Notes: a model not told the origin generated them from the letters alone. Positions 16,541 to 25,347 are shown, numbered from the stretch's first letter. The stretch: DNA of 64,000 nucleotides from Cylindrospermum stagnale PCC 7417 (GCF_000317535.1 NC_019757.1:6774501-6838500); one strand, 5' to 3'. A program made the numbers and translations.

Positions 16541-16577
16541 TTAGTCATTGGTCATTAGTCATTGGTCATTAGTCAGC
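16541..16577. repeat. TCATTAG/TCATTGG heptamers upstream of coxA
   Basis: Five units of the heptamer lie in the coxB-coxA gap, a few bases upstream of the coxA start codon. The unit is the same as in the arrays at 1131-1178 and 28682-28962. Confidence 0.85.
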
Positions 16578-16598
16578 AGTTGACTAAATTAGCATTGA

Positions 16599-17681
16599 TT
16601 AATGGTGGACTTGATGAAGCATTTCTGGGTGAATACCCATTTCTTTAGTGTAAGGAGCGAGAAATTCATCTGGGGATAGACCCGCAGGATTAACCGCAAC
16701 GGCTTGATTCAGAGTTTCACGGCTAGCAACTAGCTGCTCTTGCGTCCAGCTGTCAAATGCTTCTTGTGACTCAACCACCACTTGTGTATTCATTGCCCCG
16801 TGGTAGGGACCACAAAGTTCAGCACAGATCAGGGGATAAGAACCCGTAACTCTGGGGGTGAAGCGAATCTCACTCTGTCTACCGGGGATAACATCCTGTT
16901 TCAGGCGGAACTCTGGCACCCAGAAGGCATGAATGACATCGTTAGCTGTCATATTCAGTCGCACTTCCCGCCCAACAGGAACGTGCATTTCACCTGTAGT
17001 GATCCCAGTTTCTGGATAGGTGAAAATCCAGGCGTACTGGAGACCGGTGACGTTGATCACCATTTGGGGTGCTTTACCTTCGTTTTCGGGACTTGCGCCC
17101 AGGGTGGGAGCCACGCTACCTACCCCAGGGGCATTCCGCAGTTGGGGAATTTGGTCAGCATTGCGGACTGCTGCGGTAGCAGGGTCTTGCATTGCCTCGT
17201 CAGATTTTGCTTGATTCAGGTTGGGTTCTGTGCTGGGCGGTGTGTCGCTGAGAGTTGCCGCGATCGCTGCCCCTGGCATTGTCATCGATTCCTGAGTCAT
17301 TGGGGCTTCGTGGATGCTATGGGGATCGAAGCCGCCGATGTCGTTGTAGACTTCAAAGCTATAAACAGAAATCCCGATCACGATAATTGCTGGGATCGCC
17401 GTCCAGAGTATTTCTAGCGGCACATTACCCTCAACTGGTGGCCCGTCTTCGTTGTCACCTGGACGCTGCCGATATTTAATTGCAGAGTAAATTAAAACAC
17501 CTTCCACAATCAGAAAAATGCCTGTAGAGACGATCATCATCGCGTTGAACAGACCGTCTACCAATAAAGCTTCATCCGTTGCGGCTGTAGGCAACAGACC
17601 GTGATTTTGACCGTACCAAAGGCTGGCTAGGGTGAGCACGATGCCAATGAGTAATGTCCAGATCGAACTTGGAATTTTCAC
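16599..17681 (-). CDS. coxB: Cytochrome c oxidase subunit II
   Basis: First gene of coxBAC. Electron-entry subunit with the binuclear CuA site: VIHAFWVPEFRLKQDVIPG (first His ligand) and CAELCGPYHGAM (two Cys, Glu, His; Met), in a periplasm/lumen-facing cupredoxin domain after two N-terminal membrane helices. At 360 residues it is longer than typical subunit II because of an Ala/Pro/Asn-rich insertion (about residues 125-205) between the helices and the CuA domain, a feature of cyanobacterial forms. Divergent from ctaA. Confidence 0.96.
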   Translation of the reverse strand: MKIPSSIWTLLIGIVLTLASLWYGQNHGLLPTAATDEALLVDGLFNAMMIVSTGIFLIVEGVLIYSAIKYRQRPGDNEDGPPVEGNVPLEILWTAIPAIIVIGISVYSFEVYNDIGGFDPHSIHEAPMTQESMTMPGAAIAATLSDTPPSTEPNLNQAKSDEAMQDPATAAVRNADQIPQLRNAPGVGSVAPTLGASPENEGKAPQMVINVTGLQYAWIFTYPETGITTGEMHVPVGREVRLNMTANDVIHAFWVPEFRLKQDVIPGRQSEIRFTPRVTGSYPLICAELCGPYHGAMNTQVVVESQEAFDSWTQEQLVASRETLNQAVAVNPAGLSPDEFLAPYTKEMGIHPEMLHQVHH

Positions 17682-18084
17682 TACTTACTTAAATGAATTT
17701 ACTACGTTATTTCAAAACTGCTCACTTACTACGGTAGTCTAGGCTGTAAGTTATGGGGTCTAATGGTCTGAAATTTTTATTAATTTTTTTGACTATCTTA
17801 CTAATCTTGAGTAAAAGGGATTTATAGGAGATTTCCCAGAGTAAATGTCAAAAAGTAGCAAAATTTAAGGAAAACTTTAGAAACATTAAATTAATTGCCA
17901 TAAATCAAGTATTCACATCTTAAAAAATACCTAAAGCTTCCGGCTAAAAGTAGCTAGAGTGATTCAAAGTATAAGTGCAAGCCAATCTATAAATTCTGGC
18001 CTATACGCTAGGGTGGAGATAGGTCTGTACTAACAAATAGATAATTTTGAGCGCTGAATCAAGAGCGGGCAGAAGGTATCGTTA
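17682..18084. other. Divergent promoter region coxBAC / ctaAB
   Basis: About 400 bp of AT-rich sequence between the two divergently read respiratory operons. Both promoters should lie here and shared regulation is likely, but I could not pick a convincing -35/-10 pair or operator for either. Confidence 0.5.
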
Positions 18085-19068
18085 ATGAACGAAATTGTCC
18101 TAAAACAACAAAATGAAGCGGCTGTAGAGCAGCAAAAGCCCAAGGAATTGATTCGTCGCTTGGTGTGGAAAATTTGCATAGCCACCTTGATTTTGATGGC
18201 AATAGGCAGTGCCACCCGCGTGATGAATGCTGGACTTGCTTGTCCAGACTGGCCTTTGTGCTACGGGGAACTGGTGCCAGCCAAGCAAATGAATCTCCAG
18301 GTATTCTTGGAGTGGTTTCATCGACTGGATGCAGCTTTGATTGGTGTCAGCGCGATCGCACTTTGCGGTTTGTCTTGGTGGCATCGTCGTGCCTTACCTA
18401 ACTGGCTACCTTGGGCATCTACTTTCGCCCTGTTTTTAATCGTCTTTCAAGGTATTTTGGGGGGACTCACCGTCACCGAACTGTTGCGGTTTGATATCGT
18501 TACCGCCCATTTGGGAACGGCGCTATTGTTTTTCTCTACCCTCCTCGTCGTCGGCACGGCACTCACCCCGTATCAGGGAACTGGAACTGTTGGTAAGTTG
18601 CCTTGGGTGGGAATAACAGCCACTGTTTTGGTTTATCTCCAAAGTTTACTAGGTGCTGTAGTCGGTTCTCGCTGGGCGCTGCACCAATGCTTTGGTGATT
18701 CTCAACTTTGTGGAGTGATGTATAGCCATATTATTGGCTTGGTGCCGCCAACGGTAGCCATCTTGGCAATAGTCTTGATTTCCTGGTGGACACCTGCACT
18801 GCATCCAGCTTTGCGGCGACTGGCAAACATGGCTGGTGGACTGTTGATTTTACAACTTTTGTTGGGAGTTGCCACTTTCCGATTACATCTGCAAGTTGAG
18901 CCACTCACCGTCTCTCACCAAGCCGTAGGAGCTTCTTTGCTGGGTACTTTGGTGGCTTTCACAGTTCTGGCACTGCGCGATTGGATTGCTAGCCGAAAAA
19001 TCAGCGCTTACCCCGTTGGTTTAACAGTCACTGCTACAAGCTCTCAGGCAAATGGCTCAAATCCATAA
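18085..19068 (+). CDS. ctaA: Heme A synthase (COX15/CtaA)
   Basis: Oxidises the C8 methyl group of heme O to formyl, giving heme A for CoxA. Shown by RLVWKICIATLILMAIGSATRVMNAGLACPDWPLCYG (with the conserved Cys pair), the heme-ligand motif EWFHRLDA, HLGTALLFF, and SHQAVGASLLG. Eight hydrophobic segments are visible; length 327 aa is typical. ATG at 18085 preceded by GGTATCGTTA without a strong Shine-Dalgarno. ctaB follows on the same strand after 373 bp, together providing heme A to the divergent coxBAC operon. Confidence 0.95.
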   Translation: MNEIVLKQQNEAAVEQQKPKELIRRLVWKICIATLILMAIGSATRVMNAGLACPDWPLCYGELVPAKQMNLQVFLEWFHRLDAALIGVSAIALCGLSWWHRRALPNWLPWASTFALFLIVFQGILGGLTVTELLRFDIVTAHLGTALLFFSTLLVVGTALTPYQGTGTVGKLPWVGITATVLVYLQSLLGAVVGSRWALHQCFGDSQLCGVMYSHIIGLVPPTVAILAIVLISWWTPALHPALRRLANMAGGLLILQLLLGVATFRLHLQVEPLTVSHQAVGASLLGTLVAFTVLALRDWIASRKISAYPVGLTVTATSSQANGSNP

Positions 19069-19441
19069 CCCGAATCAAGTTCGTTTGCCCACGATTGCTA
19101 ATGCCATTTTTACTGATGACTAATGGCAATTAGCCATTAGCCATTTAGTAATTAGCGATCAAAGGAACTTGACATCACATCTAGCATCAACCCCTAGCAC
19201 CTAGAAGTGGTGGAACGATACAAAAGAATGATCCGCGCCTGCACCCAAAACAGTGCTGAGTAATGAGTAACGAGTAATGAACTGACTCTACACACAAAGT
19301 TCTGAGTAGCACTCTTTCATGGAAGCTGCAACCGCGCGGGTTGTTACCTAAGCCAAGTCTGTCAATGCCTGCGATTTCAGAGAAGCGAGACTGAGCAGGG
19401 GTTGCGAATAAGTTGTTGAAAAATAAGGAACTAGAGCCAAC
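19069..19441. other. Spacer between ctaA and ctaB
   Basis: 373 bp with no credible gene. It contains weak heptamer-like repeats (AATGGCAATTAGCCATTAGCC at about 19121-19142 is a small inverted repeat, and GAGTAATGAGTAACGAGTAATGA lies at about 19256-19278). No terminator was seen, so read-through from ctaA is possible. Confidence 0.45.
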
Positions 19442-20395
19442 ATGATTGAGACTAATGTCTCTCGCCACCACGAAACATTTTTGCAAGTGATTCAAAGCTA
19501 CTACCAGCTAACGAAGCCACGGATTATCCCGTTGCTGTTAATTACCACTGCTGGGAGTATGTGGATCGCTGCTAAGGGTGAAGTAGACCCATTGCTGTTG
19601 CTAGTTACACTGATTGGTGGCACTTTGGCGGCTGCTAGCGCCCAGACGATTAATTGTATCTATGACCGAGATATAGATTATGAAATGGAGCGGACGCGCC
19701 ACCGTCCGATGCCTTCCGGTAGGGTACAGCCCCGTGATGCTTTGATTTTTGCGATCGCACTGGCGGTAGGTTCCTTCACTTTACTAACAGTATTTGCTAA
19801 CCTCCTAGCGGCGCTGTTAGCTTTCTCTGGCATCGTTTTTTATATATTGGTCTATACCCACTGGCTAAAACGCCACAGCGTTCAAAATATCGTCATCGGT
19901 GGTGCAGCAGGAGCGATTCCGGCATTAGTCGGCTGGGCTGCGGTCACTGATACTTTAAGCTGGGCTGCATGGCTAATTTTTGCGATCGTCTTTTTGTGGA
20001 CTCCACCCCATTTCTGGGCGCTGGCTTTGATGATTCGGGATGATTACGCCAAAGTTGGTATCCCCATGTTGCCAGTGGTTGCAGGTGATAAAGCAACGGT
20101 GCGGCAAATTTGGTATTACACCCTAATTACAGTAGCTGCAACAGTGCTGCTGTTTTATCCTTTGGGGGCGAGTGGAGTTTTATACGCGGCGATCGCTTTA
20201 AGTTTGGGTGGATTCTTTATCCACAAGTCTTGGCGCTTGTTGCAGAACCCAGAGGATCGCACTGTAGCTAAAGAGTTGTTCCTCTATTCCATCTCCTACA
20301 TGATGCTGTTGTGTCTGGGGATGGTGGTGGATAGTTTGCCGATTACCCATAGTTTGATAACTGCGGCGATCAATCAGCTGCATTTTATCAGCTAG
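19442..20395 (+). CDS. ctaB: Protoheme IX farnesyltransferase (heme O synthase)
   Basis: UbiA-superfamily membrane prenyltransferase that adds a farnesyl group to heme b to give heme O, the substrate of CtaA. The first Asp-rich motif [24 protein letters not shown] (NxxxDxxxD) and the second region [13 protein letters not shown] are present, with about nine hydrophobic segments; 317 aa is standard. ATG 19442. Followed by a hairpin terminator built from HIP1 sequences. Confidence 0.96.
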   Translation: MIETNVSRHHETFLQVIQSYYQLTKPRIIPLLLITTAGSMWIAAKGEVDPLLLLVTLIGGTLAAASAQTINCIYDRDIDYEMERTRHRPMPSGRVQPRDALIFAIALAVGSFTLLTVFANLLAALLAFSGIVFYILVYTHWLKRHSVQNIVIGGAAGAIPALVGWAAVTDTLSWAAWLIFAIVFLWTPPHFWALALMIRDDYAKVGIPMLPVVAGDKATVRQIWYYTLITVAATVLLFYPLGASGVLYAAIALSLGGFFIHKSWRLLQNPEDRTVAKELFLYSISYMMLLCLGMVVDSLPITHSLITAAINQLHFIS

Positions 20396-20432
20396 GGGTG
20401 AGGATTTGCGATGGCGGAACGCCCGCCGGAGA

Positions 20433-20470
20433 CGATCGCATTGTCTAGGGATAGTGCGATCGCTTTTTTT
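20433..20470 (+). terminator. HIP1-based terminator after ctaB
   Basis: CGATCGCA (20433-20440) and TGCGATCG (20455-20462) pair to form an 8-bp stem with a 14-base loop, followed by C and TTTTTTT. The two arms are each part of a HIP1-type octamer, so the terminator stem is made from the genome's overrepresented palindrome. Confidence 0.7.
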
Positions 20471-20586
20471 CAACGCCGAGGGGTGCTGAGTTGTTAAAAT
20501 TTTAAAAAATCGTTTTGTCGTTGAGATATTAGATAATTAGAATTACGTTTTGCAGTTAGAGTAACAATAGTTAAGGTAATTGCCAG

Positions 20587-20844
20587 ATGACAAATAGAGA
20601 TTTATTAGTTAAAGAAATAGAGTCCTTACCACCAGAGTTATTAACTGAAGCACTAGATTTTATTCGCTTCATTAAAGCTAGTCACCTCCAAAGAAATTCG
20701 CCAACCGAACCAAATTTGAATGCAGATAAACTAAAGGGTTCAAAAGCCAAGGATTTGCTAGAATTTGCAGGCTCTTGGTCAGGAGATGATATTAGAGAAT
20801 GCCTTCAACTTGTCCATGATATCCGTATGCCTCTGCAACTATAA
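20587..20844 (+). CDS. Putative VapB-like antitoxin (DUF2281-type N-terminus)
   Basis: 85 residues. The N-terminal MTNRDLLVKEIESLPPELLTEALDFIRFIKA resembles the DUF2281 / antitoxin N-terminus found in many cyanobacterial toxin-antitoxin pairs. The C-terminal KAKDLLEFAGSWSGDD is typical of the toxin-binding tail. The next frame, 2 bp downstream, is a truncated PIN-type toxin, which supports a former VapBC pair that has lost its toxin. ATG 20587. Confidence 0.7.
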   Translation: MTNRDLLVKEIESLPPELLTEALDFIRFIKASHLQRNSPTEPNLNADKLKGSKAKDLLEFAGSWSGDDIRECLQLVHDIRMPLQL

Positions 20845-20846
20845 AT

Positions 20847-20921
20847 ATGTACTTGCTTGATACTAATCATTGTTCTTTCTTGATTGAAGGTGAAGCAAAA
20901 GTTGTCAATAATCTAAAATAA
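20847..20921 (+). pseudogene. Truncated PIN-domain (VapC-like) toxin
   Basis: MYLLDTNHCSFLIEGEAK... is the first strand of a PIN domain with the catalytic Asp in LLDTN, but the frame stops after 24 codons (TAA at 20919) where a full toxin needs about 130. It begins 2 bp after the antitoxin gene. The HicB gene starts at the next base, so the rest of the toxin was probably replaced by the HicBA cassette. Confidence 0.7.
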
Positions 20922-21164
20922 ATGTTAATCAATTACATTAATACAGCAATGCATAAAGCAACCTATGAGTTGCTAGAAGATGAAACTTTTTATGGCGAAA
21001 TTCCAGAATGTCCAGGTGTATTGGCAAATGCTGAAACTCTAGAAGCTTGTCGGGAAGAATTGCAAGATGCACTAGAAGGATGGATTATTTTAGGTTTGCG
21101 TTTGGGTCATATTCTGCCGATACTTGATGGCATTAACCTTAATCTTAGTCAAGAGGTTGCCTAA
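20922..21164 (+). CDS. hicB: HicB-family antitoxin
   Basis: 80 residues with the HicB partial RNase H-like fold signature: FYGEIPECPGVLANAETLEACREELQDALEGWI. It would neutralise HicA and may repress its own promoter. The start at 20922 (MLINYINTAMHKATYELLED) matches the usual N-terminus of cyanobacterial HicB. Its stop overlaps the hicA start by one base, indicating translational coupling. Confidence 0.92.
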   Translation: MLINYINTAMHKATYELLEDETFYGEIPECPGVLANAETLEACREELQDALEGWIILGLRLGHILPILDGINLNLSQEVA

Positions 21165-21367
21165 TGCCACCTTTTGGGCCAATTAATCGCCGGGATTTGA
21201 TTTTTTACCTAAGAAACGCGGGTTTTGATGGCCCTTATTCTGGCGGTAAGCATCAGTACTTGGTAAAAGGCGAGTTTAAGCTGACAATTCCTAATCCCCA
21301 CCAGGGAGATATCAGCCCAAGCCTACTAAATAGAATATTACGCCAAGCTTTTAGGAAGTTGATTTAA
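21164..21367 (+). CDS. hicA: HicA mRNA-interferase toxin
   Basis: 67 residues. The dsRBD-like HicA fold is visible: RRDLIFYLRNAGFDGPYSGGKHQYLV with the catalytic His (residue 30) after GGK, then LTIPNPHQGDISPSLLNRILRQA. HicA cleaves mRNA and tmRNA when not bound by HicB. Gene order hicB-hicA with a TAATG overlap. The 3' end overlaps the remnant on the opposite strand. Confidence 0.93.
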   Translation: MPPFGPINRRDLIFYLRNAGFDGPYSGGKHQYLVKGEFKLTIPNPHQGDISPSLLNRILRQAFRKLI

Positions 21368-21606
21368 CATATCTTCGGGTTTAGCATTGATTACATCCGC
21401 TGCTGCAATGAAACCACGTTTCCCCTTTCCGGTTTTTTTGAAATAGGCTTTATCTCCAGCATGGATTGATTTTACTTGACCGGCACTCCAGGTTATTTCA
21501 TAAAAACCTCCATCTTGGATGTAATCAAATGCTTCTTCAATATATTCAGATATTCAGGAATATCAACATCAATATCTGGATTCGCTAAGAAAATACGTGT
21601 TGGCAT
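21338..21606 (-). pseudogene. Frameshifted EVE/PUA-like domain gene remnant
   Basis: Two frames together read MPTRIFLANPDIDVDIPEY, then after a 1-nt shift EYIEEAFDYIQDGGFYEITW, then SAGQVKSIHAGDKAYF, KKTGKGKRGFIAAADVI. The Trp-Ser...GD...F..GKGKRGF pattern resembles the EVE/PUA-like N-terminal domain attached to some HNH or restriction nucleases. The shift is near a short duplication (GAATATCTGAATAT, about 21549-21562). The nuclease part is missing and the frame ends inside hicA on the other strand. Confidence 0.55.
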
Positions 21607-21895
21607 GGTTGTGGTACTTTTAGCTCAATCTAATGCTTTTTACGTTTTATTAAAATGCAATAGCAACTATTATAACATACTTGTTCCGTATATATACTCT
21701 GCAAACAGTAAAAACCCAGAAATTCTGAATTTATTCTCTATTTTGCAGAACTTCTTGATACTCATGTATAAGCTGAGTATGATTTATCTCAATCGTCATA
21801 TCTGATTCCTTTAGCTACCAATTCCATCGTACCCGCTGAATTCAGCTAGACGATCCAAATGATAGACTAGGCTTGAGGAACCTTAGCTGAGGAAT
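21607..21895. other. Intergenic, AT-rich
   Basis: No gene or clear signal is seen in this 289-bp AT-rich stretch between the remnant and the next toxin-antitoxin pair; it presumably holds the promoter of the DUF433 gene. Confidence 0.4.
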
Positions 21896-22192
21896 TTGTC
21901 AAATATGCCGACAGCTACTAACATCGGTACACTAGTAAACCATTCTCCAGATATTAATAATGGTCGTCCAATGATTGCGGGGACTAGAACCTCTGTAAGT
22001 CGTGTGGTGGTTCTTTATAAACAAGGTGCAAGTGCTGAAGAAATTGCCCGTCGCATGAGTCACCTAAACCTAGCCCAAGTTTATGCTGCTTTGGCTTATT
22101 ACCATGCTAACCGTGACCAAATTGAGGCAGATTTAGCTGAAGTAGATGCGGAATATTGGAGACTTGCAGCATTGCACACCAAGCAAGATTAA
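21896..22192 (+). CDS. DUF433 antitoxin-like protein
   Basis: 98 residues. NGRPMIAGTRTSVSRVVVLYKQGASAEEIARRMSHLNLAQVYAALAYYHANRDQI is the DUF433 helix-turn-helix domain (core pattern G.P.I.GTR..V), widely paired with PIN-like DUF5615 toxins. It overlaps no gene; the partner starts 12 bp downstream. Start may be TTG at 21896 or ATG 21905 (MPTATN). Likely DNA-binding autorepressor and antitoxin. Confidence 0.88.
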   Translation: MSNMPTATNIGTLVNHSPDINNGRPMIAGTRTSVSRVVVLYKQGASAEEIARRMSHLNLAQVYAALAYYHANRDQIEADLAEVDAEYWRLAALHTKQD

Positions 22193-22203
22193 CAGGTTTG
22201 GGG

Positions 22204-22569
22204 ATGAGCAAGATACTTCTATATATTGACGAAGACTCAATGGATGAGGATTTCGTACAAGCTTTGAAATCCTGCAATGTCGATGTGTTAACAGTGGCAG
22301 ATGTGGGAATGCTCTATCGTTCGGATGAAGAACAGCTTGCTTGGGCTAGAGAAAATAACCGAACTATCTTCAGCTTCAACGTCAGAGACTTTTACCAACT
22401 GCATACTATTCTAATTGAACAGGAATTATCCCATACAGGAATTATTCTGGCTCCACAGCAACGATACGGAATTGGCGAATTGATGCGCGGTGTTTTACGG
22501 CTGATTAACACAAAAACGGCGGAAGAAATGCAGGGACAAGTAGAGTTTTTAAGTAATTGGATTTCATAA
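22204..22569 (+). CDS. DUF5615 PIN-like toxin
   Basis: About 121 residues from ATG 22204. MSKILLYIDEDSMDEDFVQALK carries the acidic first motif of the PIN-like / Mut7-C fold, followed by DVLTVADVGMLYRSDEEQLAWARENNRTIFSFNVRDFYQL, the usual DUF5615 pattern in which conserved acidic residues would hold metal. An in-frame ATG at 22156 overlaps the antitoxin, but the 22204 start gives the family N-terminus. Predicted RNase toxin of the preceding DUF433 protein. Confidence 0.85.
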   Translation: MSKILLYIDEDSMDEDFVQALKSCNVDVLTVADVGMLYRSDEEQLAWARENNRTIFSFNVRDFYQLHTILIEQELSHTGIILAPQQRYGIGELMRGVLRLINTKTAEEMQGQVEFLSNWIS

Positions 22570-22730
22570 ACTCAAGAATTTCACTAACTGCTTTTCCAGG
22601 TAAATTCTCTCGTAACTCTTCAAGAAAGCTGAAGACAGATTTTCGCTGGGCTTCAATCTAATTTCCCCAAAATTAGTTCACCTTTGCTAAATTAGAGATA
22701 TAAGATTTATCTCTAGCCAGAGGCATTAAC

Positions 22731-23603
22731 ATGGCTCATTTAAATCAGCGTCGCACCCAAAATATCAACGGCGATTTTTATGTAGATACCACCTGCATTG
22801 ATTGCGATACCTGTCGCTGGATGACACCCGAAGTATTCCATCGAGTAGATGAACAATCAGCAGTTTATCACCAACCAACAACCGAAGCCGAAAGATTAGC
22901 CGCACTCCAAGCACTTTTAGCTTGTCCTACCAGTTCTATTGGTACAGTTGAAAAACCCAAAGATATCAAAGTTGCTCAACAAACTTTCCCGATTTTAGTA
23001 GACGAAAACGTTTACCATTGCGGCTATCATTCAGAAAGTTCTTATGGTGCTGCTAGTTATTTAATTCATCTTCCCGAAGGTAACATTTTAGTAGATTCTC
23101 CCCGCTTTACTCCACCTTTAGTTAAGCGTCTCGAAGAGTTTGGACAGATTCGTTATATGTACCTAACTCACAAAGATGATGTAGCCGACCATCAAAAATT
23201 TGCCGAACATTTTAAATGTCAGCGCATCCTCCATCAGGATGATATTTCTACAGATACACGCAATGTAGAAATTCAGCTAACTGCTTCAGAACCATTTCAG
23301 TTAACTCCCGATTTATTAATCATCCCCGTTCCCGGTCACACCAAAGGACACACCGTTTTACTCTATAAAAATAAATTTCTCTTCACCGGCGACCATCTCG
23401 CATGGTCAGAAGACCTTCATCAACTAGCGGCCTTTCACGATTTCTGCTGGTATTCCTGGCCAGAACAAATTAAATCAATGGCGAAATTGGCTAATTACTC
23501 CTTTGAGTGGGTGTTACCAGGTCACGGTAGACGCTTTCATGGTGACACCCAAACGATGCACCAGCAGATGCACAAGTGTCTTGAGTTGATCAAAAGCTTG
23601 TAA
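22731..23603 (+). CDS. Ferredoxin-fused metallo-beta-lactamase-fold hydrolase
   Basis: 290 residues. The N-terminus contains a ferredoxin-like Cys cluster (CIDCDTCRWM ... LACPTSSIG), likely one Fe-S cluster. The rest is a metallo-beta-lactamase fold with YLTHKDDVADHQKF (variant of HxHxDH), VPGHTKGH, FTGDHLAW and LPGHGRR. Because the first His positions are altered (THKDD), the metal site is atypical. Such fusions occur in cyanobacteria and plants; substrate unknown. ATG 22731. Confidence 0.85.
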   Translation: MAHLNQRRTQNINGDFYVDTTCIDCDTCRWMTPEVFHRVDEQSAVYHQPTTEAERLAALQALLACPTSSIGTVEKPKDIKVAQQTFPILVDENVYHCGYHSESSYGAASYLIHLPEGNILVDSPRFTPPLVKRLEEFGQIRYMYLTHKDDVADHQKFAEHFKCQRILHQDDISTDTRNVEIQLTASEPFQLTPDLLIIPVPGHTKGHTVLLYKNKFLFTGDHLAWSEDLHQLAAFHDFCWYSWPEQIKSMAKLANYSFEWVLPGHGRRFHGDTQTMHQQMHKCLELIKSL

Positions 23604-23642
23604 GAGTTAAAATATAAGGCATCGTAAAAAATAGATGTCAAA

Positions 23643-25220
23643 ATGTTTTGGGCTGATAAAATCGCTGCTGAAGCACAAGGCTACCAGGTAGTTAATGATT
23701 CTAAAACTCCCTCCGGCAGGGTACACGTAGGGTCATTGCGGGGTGTGGTTATCCATGACGTTATTTACCGTGCCTTGAAACACGCAGGTAAGCCCGTGAA
23801 ATTCTTGTATGGTGTTGACGACTACGATGCCTTGGACACCGTTCCTAAATACCTAGACCAAGAAAAATTTACTCCCTATCTTGGTTTTCCCCTGTGTAAC
23901 GTACCTTCTCCAGAAGAGACAGCGAGTGATTACGCTAAGTATTTTATTGGTGAATTTTTTGAGGTTTTCGAGTATTTAGGAATAAAACCAGAAACTTATT
24001 TTTTGCGAGATTTGTATCGCACTGGCAAACTAAATTCTTACATCGATACTTTTCTCAAAAATGCTCACCTTGTCAGAGAAGCTTACAAAGAGGTAAGTAA
24101 AGCAGACCGACCAAATAATTGGTATCCTTTTCAAATTATTTGTGAGAATTGCGGCAAAATTGCTACAACTGTAACTACAGACTACAACGGCTCAGAAGTT
24201 TTTTACACTTGCAAACCAGATGCAACAAACTATGTAAAAGGTTGCGGTCATTCTGGTTGGGTTTCTCCTTTTGATGGTAATGGTAAATTACCTTGGAAAG
24301 TTGAGTGGGTTGCTAAGTGGGATGTGTTGGGTGTAACTATCGAAATGGCTGGTAAAGACCACTCTCAAAAAGGTGGTTCTAGAGATGTGGCTAATGCTAT
24401 TTCTCGTAAAGTTTTGCAAAAGCAACCACCTTTCCATTCTCCTTATGAATTTATTCTTGTGAATGGCACAAAAATGAGTTCTTCTAAGGGTGTGGGTTCT
24501 AGCGCTCAAGAAATTGCTGCTTTACTTCCTCCTGAATTACTGCGCTTTTTGATGTTGCGGACTCAACCGAAGTCGGTAATCAGTTTTGCGCCGAATTATG
24601 AAACAGTTACCCGACTTTTCCGGGACTACGATACTTTAATTAACAAGTATCAAGCTGCTTCAGAATTGACTGAGGAATTAATGCCGCTATTCTACGCGCA
24701 ATTAGGAGATGAAATTAAACCTTTCCATCCTTTCGATTTCAGTACGCTGATTTCCCTTTTGCAAATTCCCCGCTTAGATATTCAGGAAGAGGTTGTACAA
24801 CGCAGTACACAGCCTTTAAGCGAATATGATCAGCAAATTGTTAATCAAAGAATTGCTGCGGCTCAAAGGTGGTTACAAGATTATGCAGATGAGGAAGAAA
24901 AGTTAGTTATTTATCTGGAAGAAGTGCCGGAAAAAGCGAATGATTTGACTGCGGAACAAGTCGCTTATTTAGAAAAGCTGGTAGAGAATTTGCAGCATAT
25001 TTCTAACTGGGAAGCTGAGGAATTGCAAACTCTGATTTTCTCAACTACTAAAGAGTTGCAAATTCAACAAGCAAATGCTTTTAAAGCTTTGTACTTATCC
25101 TTTATAAATAAGGAACGGGGGCCCAAGGCTGGCGGTTTGTTCTCTTATTTAGAGAAGTCTTTTGTAATTTCGCGGCTGCAAGATGTGATTGCATTGAATG
25201 CAACTAAAGTGCAGGTTTAG
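23643..25220 (+). CDS. lysS: Class I lysyl-tRNA synthetase
   Basis: 525 residues. It attaches lysine to tRNA-Lys. The class I fold signatures are present: TPSGRVHVGSLRG (HIGH equivalent HVGS, about residues 20-34) and TKMSSSKG (KMSKS equivalent). A Cys-rich zinc-like segment (CENCGK ... CKPDATNYVKGCGHSG) lies in the middle, as in archaeal-type enzymes. Most bacteria, including most cyanobacteria, use the unrelated class II LysRS, so this is either the sole enzyme or a second copy. ATG at 23643 after AGATGTCAAA, weak RBS. Confidence 0.93.
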   Translation: MFWADKIAAEAQGYQVVNDSKTPSGRVHVGSLRGVVIHDVIYRALKHAGKPVKFLYGVDDYDALDTVPKYLDQEKFTPYLGFPLCNVPSPEETASDYAKYFIGEFFEVFEYLGIKPETYFLRDLYRTGKLNSYIDTFLKNAHLVREAYKEVSKADRPNNWYPFQIICENCGKIATTVTTDYNGSEVFYTCKPDATNYVKGCGHSGWVSPFDGNGKLPWKVEWVAKWDVLGVTIEMAGKDHSQKGGSRDVANAISRKVLQKQPPFHSPYEFILVNGTKMSSSKGVGSSAQEIAALLPPELLRFLMLRTQPKSVISFAPNYETVTRLFRDYDTLINKYQAASELTEELMPLFYAQLGDEIKPFHPFDFSTLISLLQIPRLDIQEEVVQRSTQPLSEYDQQIVNQRIAAAQRWLQDYADEEEKLVIYLEEVPEKANDLTAEQVAYLEKLVENLQHISNWEAEELQTLIFSTTKELQIQQANAFKALYLSFINKERGPKAGGLFSYLEKSFVISRLQDVIALNATKVQV

Positions 25221-25234
25221 ATAAATATAAATTC

Positions 25235-25347
25235 CTTGTTCCCTGTCTCTGACAGGGAATACAGTTTATGAGGCTCTGCCTCATCTAATGTTAGCAGAAG
25301 GCAGAGCCTTCTTGATTGCATTCCCAGGTAGAACCTGGGAACGAGGA
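25235..25347. repeat. Dispersed palindromic repeat
   Basis: Three nested inverted repeats: TTCCCTGTC/GACAGGGAA (about 25237-25260), GAGGCTCTGCCTC with GGCAGAGCC (about 25270-25309), and TTCCCAGGT/ACCTGGGAA (about 25321-25341). No coding capacity. It resembles the structured dispersed repeats found throughout Nostoc-type genomes and may serve as a terminator for lysS. Confidence 0.65.
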
